Below, piece after piece: positions 33,550 through 39,130 of a DNA stretch of 39,130 bases. The position numbers were made by a program, and so were the translations under genes. Each line of letters starts with the position of its first letter. The first letter of the stretch is position 1. Under the pieces are notes generated by a model that was not told the origin of the DNA, searched no databases, and saw only the letters and a program-made list of their open reading frames with translations. Where the stretch lies: the NCBI RefSeq assembly GCF_000169155.1, contig NZ_AAWL01000016.1:15001-54130 (forward strand), read 5' to 3'. The stretch comes from Thermosinus carboxydivorans Nor1 (GTDB taxonomy: Bacteria; Bacillota; Negativicutes; Sporomusales; Thermosinaceae).

Positions 33550-34212
33550 ATGCAGGACGTGGTAGCATTGTCCTACTATCCCGTAAACCTTAACTTAGTG
33601 GGACGGCGGTGCGCCGTCATCGGCGGCGGAGCCGTGGCCGAGCGCAAAGTACTGGCGCTGCTTGCCGCCGACGCCGCCGTGACCGTGATTAGCCCGGCCG
33701 TAACGGATGGGCTCGCCGCCTTGTCTGCGGCAGGGCAGATTACCCATATAGCGCGCCCATATTGGCCAGGCGCTATCGAAAATTTTTTTATCGTTATTTG
33801 CGCCACTGATGCCCCGGCCGTTAACCGGCAGGCGGCCGAGGAAGGCCGGGCCAAAGGCGCCTTGGTCAATGTCGCTGACGCGCCTGAGCTGTGCGATTTT
33901 ACCGTGCCGTCGCAAATTGTCCGCGGCGATCTCGTAATTACCGTTTCCACCGGCGGCAAAAGTCCGGCCCTGGCCCGGCGGCTCAGACAGGAATTGGAAG
34001 CGAGGTATGGGCCGGAATATGGTCTGTATTTGGCCATGATCGGCCGGTTGCGTGACGAAATGAAAGAGCGGCTGGCTACGCCGCGGGCGCGGGAATGTTT
34101 TTGGCGCCGCGCGCTGGATGATGAGGCGCTGGCGCTCGTGAAAGCAGGAAAGTTACAAGAGGCGGAGGAGAAGATTAGAGATGCAATTGGTGGTTCTGGG
34201 GCTGAACCATAA
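33550..34212 (+). CDS. sirC: Precorrin-2 dehydrogenase / siroheme-type NAD-dependent enzyme
   Basis: A 220-residue Met8/SirC-family protein. YYPVNLNLVGRRCAVIGGG opens the NAD-binding domain, with VAERKV after it; TDAPAVNRQ and the VPSQIVRGDLVITVSTGGKSP segment mark the active site. A helical C-terminal domain follows. It oxidises precorrin-2 to sirohydrochlorin on the way to siroheme or cobalamin. Start is uncertain: ATG 33550 lacks a ribosome site, while TTG 33568 has AGGACG about ten bases upstream. It overlaps the hemA start by 32 bases, so it heads the tetrapyrrole operon. Confidence 0.9.
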   Translation: MQDVVALSYYPVNLNLVGRRCAVIGGGAVAERKVLALLAADAAVTVISPAVTDGLAALSAAGQITHIARPYWPGAIENFFIVICATDAPAVNRQAAEEGRAKGALVNVADAPELCDFTVPSQIVRGDLVITVSTGGKSPALARRLRQELEARYGPEYGLYLAMIGRLRDEMKERLATPRARECFWRRALDDEALALVKAGKLQEAEEKIRDAIGGSGAEP

Positions 34213-35497
34213 AACGGCGCCGGTAGCTGTGCGCGAATGTTTTTCTTTTCCGGAAGACAAAATCCGGACAGGACTGGCCCATATACACGAGTGTGAAGGC
34301 GTGCACGAGGGTGTTATTCTTTCCACCTGCAACCGGACCGAGCTTTACGCCGTGGTTGATGACGCTGATGAGGCGCTGCCGGTGCTCAGGGACTTTTTCG
34401 AGCGCATGGCCGCTACTGCCATTGAAAGTGATGATTATCTTTTTTACCTGCGGGAGGAGGAGTGCATCCGCCACCTCTTCCGCGTCGCAGCCAGTCTTGA
34501 CTCTTTGGTCATCGGTGAAGGCCAAATCCTCAGCCAGGTTAAGAAAGCTTATTCGGTTGCCCGCGCCGCCGGCACGACGAGCACCGTGCTGAATACGCTG
34601 TTTCATCGTGCCATTGCCGTAGGCAAGCGGGTGCGTACCGAAACCCGCATTGCCTATAGCGCCGTATCGGTCAGCTACGCGGCGGTGGAACTGGCGAAAA
34701 AAGTATTTGGCGACCTTAGCCGCTCCAATGTCCTCATTCTTGGAGCCGGCGAAATGAGTGAGCTGACGGCTCGCCACCTAGTGGACAATGGAGTCAAGAC
34801 GGTCTTTGTTTCTAACCGCAATTACGAGCGGGCGGTTAGCTTAGCCCAGCGGTTCCGCGGCGTGGCCGTTCCTTTTGAGGACTTTATGAAAAGCGCGGTG
34901 GACGCGGACATTGTTATTACTTCCACTGGCGCCCCGCACTATATTATCACCGCCTGGGATGTTGCCCACTTAATGCCCAAGCGGCATGGCCGGCCGATTA
35001 TTTTTATCGACATTGCCGTACCCCGCGACGTGGAACCCGAAGCAGGGACCATCGCCGGGGTCAGCCTGTATAATATCGATGATCTGGAAGCCGTGGTGGA
35101 GTCGAATATCCGCAGCCGGGAGCTGGAAGCGCAGGCGGCGGAAGCGATCATTGAAGAAGAACTGGGGGAATTGGTTAACCGGTTCCGTTATCTGTCCTAC
35201 CGACCCGTCCTGGTCCGCCTGACCGACAAGGCTGAGCGCATCCGGCAGCGCGAGGTAAAGCGCGCGCTGGCCAAGCTGCCGGACATTACGCCCGAGGAGC
35301 GCAAAATTCTGGAGAATATGTCCAGGATGCTGGTGCGCAAACTGCTCCGCGACCCCATTACTCGCATCAATGAGGCGGCGGGCACGGACAAAGAGCCGTA
35401 TTACCTGGACGCGGTACGCAAACTGTTCAAAGTTGACGACATAGGAGAGGAAGCTGCCTGTGAAAAACAAACTTGTCATCGGTACGCGGGGCAGTAA
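34181..35497 (+). CDS. hemA: Glutamyl-tRNA reductase
   Basis: A 438-residue HemA of normal length. GLNHKTAPVAVRE opens the catalytic domain; the nucleophile is Cys50 in LSTCNRTE; GEGQILSQVKKAY follows, then the NADPH site GAGEMSELTARHL and a helical dimerisation domain. It reduces glutamyl-tRNA(Glu) to glutamate-1-semialdehyde, the first step of the C5 pathway. A GGAGGAG site lies inside the end of sirC. The 3' end overlaps hemC by 38 bases. Its last residues are Cys/His containing (CEKQTCHRYAGQ), probably a by-product of that overlap. Confidence 0.95.
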   Translation: MQLVVLGLNHKTAPVAVRECFSFPEDKIRTGLAHIHECEGVHEGVILSTCNRTELYAVVDDADEALPVLRDFFERMAATAIESDDYLFYLREEECIRHLFRVAASLDSLVIGEGQILSQVKKAYSVARAAGTTSTVLNTLFHRAIAVGKRVRTETRIAYSAVSVSYAAVELAKKVFGDLSRSNVLILGAGEMSELTARHLVDNGVKTVFVSNRNYERAVSLAQRFRGVAVPFEDFMKSAVDADIVITSTGAPHYIITAWDVAHLMPKRHGRPIIFIDIAVPRDVEPEAGTIAGVSLYNIDDLEAVVESNIRSRELEAQAAEAIIEEELGELVNRFRYLSYRPVLVRLTDKAERIRQREVKRALAKLPDITPEERKILENMSRMLVRKLLRDPITRINEAAGTDKEPYYLDAVRKLFKVDDIGEEAACEKQTCHRYAGQ

Positions 35498-36413
35498 GCT
35501 GGCCCTGTGGCAGGCCAATTACATCGCCCACCGCCTGTGCCAGTACCATCCCGGTCTGGAAGTGACCATCAAGCATATTGTCACTACCGGCGATAAAATT
35601 CTGGATGTGCCGCTGGCTAAGATCGGCGGCAAAGGAGTATTTACGAAAGAAATTGAACTTGCCATGCTGCGCGGCGAAATCGACCTTGCCGTCCACAGTC
35701 TCAAAGATATGCCGACCGAGCTGCCGCCCGGGCTTACGCTGGCGGCGATTACCGAACGGGAAGAACCTTTTGACGCGCTGATCAGCCCGAAGTACGGTAC
35801 ACTGGACAAGCTGCCGCATGGCGCGAAAGTGGGGACTTCTTCTCTTAGGCGGCGGGCGCAACTGTTAAATTGTCGCCCGGACTTGACGGTATGCGATCTG
35901 CGCGGCAATGTTGATACGCGGCTGCGTAAGCTGGAAACCGAGGAACTGGACGCCATCGTGCTGGCCCAAGCCGGTCTTAAGCGGCTAGGTTGGGACGACC
36001 GTATTACGCAGCAGCTGCCGCCTGACATCTGCCTGCCGGCCGTAGGCCAGGGCGCCCTCGCTCTCGAGACCCGCAGCGATGACTCCGAGGTGTTGGCCCT
36101 TGTCGCCTTTCTTCATGACGAAGATACCGCCGCAGCCGTGACAGCCGAACGGTCCTTTCTTAATGAGCTGGAAGGGGGCTGTCAGGTTCCCATCGGTGTT
36201 TACGGCCGGGTGGAAAATGGTGAGCTGGTTTTGGACGCTGCCATCTTGTCCCTTGACGGCGCGGCAGCGCTGAAGGACCGCATCTGCGGCGCGCCGGCGG
36301 CAGCGGAGGATTTGGGGCGCAAACTGGCCCAACACATGTATGTAACCGGTGGGCGGGAGATTCTGGCCGGCTTATTTGCGCGGCCGTCAGCAGGGGGAGG
36401 CAATAACAGATAA
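35460..36413 (+). CDS. hemC: Porphobilinogen deaminase (hydroxymethylbilane synthase)
   Basis: A 317-residue HemC. GTRGSKLALWQA near the N-terminus, HSLKDMPTELPPG in the active site, GTSSLRRRAQL in the porphobilinogen-binding loop, and Cys241 in LEGGCQVPIG, which carries the dipyrromethane cofactor. It joins four porphobilinogens into hydroxymethylbilane. The start is a GTG at 35460 inside the hemA end, behind GGAGAGGA. Its stop TAA shares one base with the next ATG (TAATG). Confidence 0.96.
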   Translation: MKNKLVIGTRGSKLALWQANYIAHRLCQYHPGLEVTIKHIVTTGDKILDVPLAKIGGKGVFTKEIELAMLRGEIDLAVHSLKDMPTELPPGLTLAAITEREEPFDALISPKYGTLDKLPHGAKVGTSSLRRRAQLLNCRPDLTVCDLRGNVDTRLRKLETEELDAIVLAQAGLKRLGWDDRITQQLPPDICLPAVGQGALALETRSDDSEVLALVAFLHDEDTAAAVTAERSFLNELEGGCQVPIGVYGRVENGELVLDAAILSLDGAAALKDRICGAPAAAEDLGRKLAQHMYVTGGREILAGLFARPSAGGGNNR

Positions 36414-37939
36414 TGCAAGGTTTTGTATATTTAGTAGGCGCCGGGCCGGGCGATTATAAACTAATTACGGTAAAAGCTTTGGAATGTATCCGAAAGGCCG
36501 ACACTATTGTCTATGACCGGCTGGCTGACGACCGGCTGCTGAGTGCTGCCCGGGCGGACGCGGAAATGATTTATGTGGGCAAGGCATCAAGCGATCACAC
36601 CATGCGCCAGGAAGACATCAACCGGCTGTTGGTTGACAAAGCGAAGGAAGGTAAAATCGTAGTCCGCCTCAAGGGCGGCGATCCCTTTGTGTTCGGCCGC
36701 GGCGGCGAAGAAGCGCTGGCGCTGGTAGAAAGCGGCGTGCCCTTTGAAGTAGTGCCTGGCGTTACCTCGGCCATTGCCGTGCCGGCCTATGCCGGCATCC
36801 CGGTGACCCACCGCGGGATTGCCACTTCTTTTGCTGTTGTTACCGGCCATGAAGACCCGACCAAACCGGAGTCCACCATTCGCTGGGATAAATTGGCCAC
36901 TGGCGCCGATACGCTTGTCTTTCTTATGGGGGTAGAAAACCTGCCCCAGATTACGGCGAAATTGATTGAACACGGCCGACCGGCTGATACCCCGGCCGCC
37001 GTCATCCGCTGGGGGACTAAGCCGGAGCAGCGCGTGCTGACCACTACGCTGGGCCAGGCGGCCGCTGACGTAGCTGCGGCCGGGCTAACGCCACCGGCTA
37101 TTTTTCTGGTAGGTCATGTGGCCACGCTGCGGGACAAGCTCGCGTGGTTTGACAATAAACCGCTTTTTGGGAAAAAAGTGCTCGTCACCCGCGCCCGGGA
37201 GCAGGCGAGCCAGCTGACGACCCGGCTAGAAGAGCTGGGCGCCCAGGTAGTTGAGGCGCCGGCCATTAAGATCGTGCCGCCTGAGAGTTATGAACCACTG
37301 GACAGGGCCATTGCCGAGCTGGCAACATATCAGTGGCTGATTTTTACGAGTGTCAACGGGGTGGACGCCTTCTTTGCTCGCCTGGACGTCGCCGGGCTGG
37401 ACAGCCGCGCCCTGGCCGGCGTGAAAGTAGCCGCCATCGGCGTCGTGACGGCTGAGCGCTTGCAAGCCCACGGTATCCGGGCCGATATCGTGCCGGTCCA
37501 GTTTGTGGCCGAGGGCGTGGCCAGCGCCCTGGCCGGTGAAATTGCCCCCGGCATGCGCGTCCTTATCCCACGGGCCCTGGTGGCTCGCGATGTACTGCCG
37601 GAAAAACTAACCGAAATGGGAGCCCAGGTTCAGGTCGTGCCCGCTTACCGTACCGTCACCGGCGATACTGACGGTGCGGTCCTGGCGGAGCAGCTGGCGG
37701 CCGGAGAAATCGACCTTATTACGTTTACCAGTTCGTCTACGGTCACTAATCTGCTTAGCCTCTTAGGCAGCGAGGGGGTGGCACTTATCGGCAAGGCCAA
37801 AATCGCCTGCATCGGCCCCATAACTGCCGCCACCTGCGTAGAGCAAGGCCTGACGCCGGCCATTATTGCCAAAGAGTATACGATTTCCGGGCTGATCGAA
37901 ACTATTCTCCAGTATTACAGGGGGGAGTACCATGACTAA
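36413..37939 (+). CDS. cobA-hemD: Fused uroporphyrinogen-III C-methyltransferase / uroporphyrinogen-III synthase
   Basis: A 508-residue two-domain protein. Residues 1 to about 245 are SUMT: VGAGPGD (8-14), [22 protein letters not shown] and the VVPGVTSA region bind S-adenosylmethionine. Residues about 250-508 are HemD, with [13 protein letters not shown] at its start, the [12 protein letters not shown] segment and [11 protein letters not shown] near the end. HemD closes hydroxymethylbilane to uroporphyrinogen III; SUMT methylates it to precorrin-2, which SirC uses. The fusion is common in Firmicutes. Its last eight bases overlap hemB. Confidence 0.95.
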   Translation: MQGFVYLVGAGPGDYKLITVKALECIRKADTIVYDRLADDRLLSAARADAEMIYVGKASSDHTMRQEDINRLLVDKAKEGKIVVRLKGGDPFVFGRGGEEALALVESGVPFEVVPGVTSAIAVPAYAGIPVTHRGIATSFAVVTGHEDPTKPESTIRWDKLATGADTLVFLMGVENLPQITAKLIEHGRPADTPAAVIRWGTKPEQRVLTTTLGQAAADVAAAGLTPPAIFLVGHVATLRDKLAWFDNKPLFGKKVLVTRAREQASQLTTRLEELGAQVVEAPAIKIVPPESYEPLDRAIAELATYQWLIFTSVNGVDAFFARLDVAGLDSRALAGVKVAAIGVVTAERLQAHGIRADIVPVQFVAEGVASALAGEIAPGMRVLIPRALVARDVLPEKLTEMGAQVQVVPAYRTVTGDTDGAVLAEQLAAGEIDLITFTSSSTVTNLLSLLGSEGVALIGKAKIACIGPITAATCVEQGLTPAIIAKEYTISGLIETILQYYRGEYHD

Positions 37940-38909
37940 CCCGTTCATCCGGCCGCGCCGCCTGCGCGCCTGCGAAGGCATCCGCCGCCTGGTGCGCGAG
38001 ACAGAACTTAACGCCGGTGACTTTGTGTACCCACTGTTTGTGGTGCCTGGTAACAATGTGAAGCAGGAAATACCGTCCTTGCCGGGCAACTATCATTTTT
38101 CACCCGATATGGCCGTGGCGGCGGCGCGTGAAGCCTATGACCTTGGCATCCCGGCCGTGCTGGTGTTTGGCCTGCCGGAATACAAAGATGCGCAGGGCGC
38201 TAGCGCCTGGGACGCCAAGAGCCCTGTCCAACAGGCCATCCGCCGCATCAAACAGGCCTTGCCCGACCTGGTGGTGATCAGTGACGTCTGCCTCTGCCAG
38301 TATACCGATCATGGCCACTGTGGCCTAGTGAGGGACGGGCGCATTGACAACGACCCCACCTTAGAACTTCTGGCCAGGGTGGCCCTAAGCCACGCCGAGG
38401 CCGGCGCCGACATGGTGGCGCCCTCGGATATGATGGACGGCCGGGTACGGGCCATCCGCGATGCGCTTGACGGCGCCGGCTTCAGCGAAGTGTCGGTCAT
38501 GTCCTATGCGGCAAAATACGCTTCGGCATTCTACGGACCCTTCCGCGATGCCGCCAATTCGGCGCCCCAGTTCGGTGACCGCCGTACCTATCAGATGGAT
38601 CCGGCCAATGCCCGGGAAGCGCTACGTGAAGTAGCGTTAGACATTGAAGAAGGTGCCGACATCGTCATGGTAAAACCCGCGTTGGCTTATCTCGACATCA
38701 TTCGCCAGGTCAAGGACAGATTTGACCTGCCGGTGGCCTGCTACAATGTGAGCGGCGAGTATGCTATGGTCAAGGCCGCGGCTGCTAAGGGCTGGATTGA
38801 CGAGCGGCGCATCGTCCTCGAACTGCTGCTTGGCATGAAGCGGGCCGGCGCGGATATCATTATTACTTACCACGCCTTAGACGCCGTGCGCTGGTTAAAA
38901 GGCGAGTAA
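37932..38909 (+). CDS. hemB: Porphobilinogen synthase (5-aminolevulinate dehydratase)
   Basis: A 325-residue zinc-type enzyme. The zinc cysteines are Cys120, Cys122 and Cys130 in [13 protein letters not shown]. The two Schiff-base lysines are Lys195 in SYAAKYAS and Lys248 in VMVKPALAY. It condenses two 5-aminolevulinates to porphobilinogen, the substrate of HemC. A GGGGGAG site lies in the end of cobA-hemD. It is the last gene seen; hemL, often next in such operons, does not start within the following 220 bases. Confidence 0.96.
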   Translation: MTNPFIRPRRLRACEGIRRLVRETELNAGDFVYPLFVVPGNNVKQEIPSLPGNYHFSPDMAVAAAREAYDLGIPAVLVFGLPEYKDAQGASAWDAKSPVQQAIRRIKQALPDLVVISDVCLCQYTDHGHCGLVRDGRIDNDPTLELLARVALSHAEAGADMVAPSDMMDGRVRAIRDALDGAGFSEVSVMSYAAKYASAFYGPFRDAANSAPQFGDRRTYQMDPANAREALREVALDIEEGADIVMVKPALAYLDIIRQVKDRFDLPVACYNVSGEYAMVKAAAAKGWIDERRIVLELLLGMKRAGADIIITYHALDAVRWLKGE

Positions 38910-39130
38910 GAGCAGCGGTACGATGTCAAGAGGCTAATTTAACATAAAAAACTATGTATTGCTGCTACCTAAGGTGGTGAACCGAAAAAAGGCAAACCTT
39001 AACTAGACCCACCAATATCCACATCAAGATGGTAATATATGGTAACTGGTGGACAAAGAAAAATGGTCTTTTTAATCGGTTATGTCAGACTCCCCCTTCT
39101 GGTTTATAAATTCGGTTGGTACGCAGCAGA
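38910..39130. other. Non-coding tail after hemB
   Basis: No coding frame is supported. Short pairing segments are visible: TAAGGT near 38971 with ACCTTA near 38997, and CCACCA near 39009 with TGGTGG near 39049. No T-run terminator follows hemB. The content is otherwise unknown. Confidence 0.35.

Noticed and set aside
38968-39055. Possible riboswitch or mobile-element end after hemB
   Set aside because: Only short six-base pairings are visible, with no conserved riboswitch block and no transposase.

Overview
The window reads as chromosomal DNA of an anaerobic, spore-former-type member of the Firmicutes, most plausibly the Negativicutes (Sporomusaceae-like). This is inferred from gene content and style: an M-box riboswitch, a CIRCE element, a sigma-54 activator, an ApbE lipoprotein, a cobA-hemD fusion inside a tightly overlapping hem operon, and a crotonyl-CoA-type fermentation cluster. 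No database search was possible. Almost every gene is on the + strand, co-oriented with the rRNA operon whose end opens the window; the exceptions are one ABC-transporter operon and one transposase remnant.

Layout. 1-1010: 3' part of a 23S rRNA, a 5S rRNA and a terminator. 1034-8821: housekeeping and metabolic genes: thpR, glutamate dehydrogenase, ApbE plus a NUDIX hydrolase, a glutamate/aspartate-type symporter, a GH18 lipoprotein, and a pfpI / MTH1187-family / copZ operon. The glutamate dehydrogenase and the symporter share a near-identical 20-bp upstream motif containing an imperfect palindrome. 8822-9200: debris, including a decayed ISLre2-like transposase fragment.

9291-20109: a catabolic island. 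A PAS-containing sigma-54 activator is followed by a well-formed -24/-12 promoter with inverted-repeat upstream sites in front of an MFS transporter. Then come an SDR oxidoreductase, 4-hydroxybutyryl-CoA dehydratase with all four cluster ligands, a four-cysteine small protein, a class III CoA-transferase, thiolase, 3-hydroxyacyl-CoA dehydrogenase and enoyl-CoA hydratase. Together they form a complete predicted route from 4-hydroxybutyrate (or a close analogue) via crotonyl-CoA to acetyl-CoA.

20423-25054: a promoter carrying a perfect CIRCE (HrcA operator) in front of a sugar operon: GH130 enzyme, GT4 glycosyltransferase, a predicted (alpha/alpha)6 glycosidase-like protein and mannose-6-phosphate isomerase. 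Heat-shock control of such an operon is unexpected. A large terminator-like hairpin sits between its first and second genes.

25018-28497 (minus strand): a consensus promoter, an M-box Mg2+ riboswitch and its terminator precede a fused two-domain ABC permease and an ATPase with an AAA-associated C-terminal domain. No binding protein is present. This is a candidate Mg2+-responsive ABC transporter.

28517-29866: two degraded insertion sequences. 29966-33492: an LCP-family ligase and PBP2, each with its own promoter followed by a short G+C-rich hairpin in the leader. 33550-38909: sirC, hemA, hemC, cobA-hemD and hemB with overlapping ends, the tetrapyrrole pathway from glutamyl-tRNA to uroporphyrinogen III and precorrin-2/sirohydrochlorin. 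The last 220 bases hold no recognisable gene.
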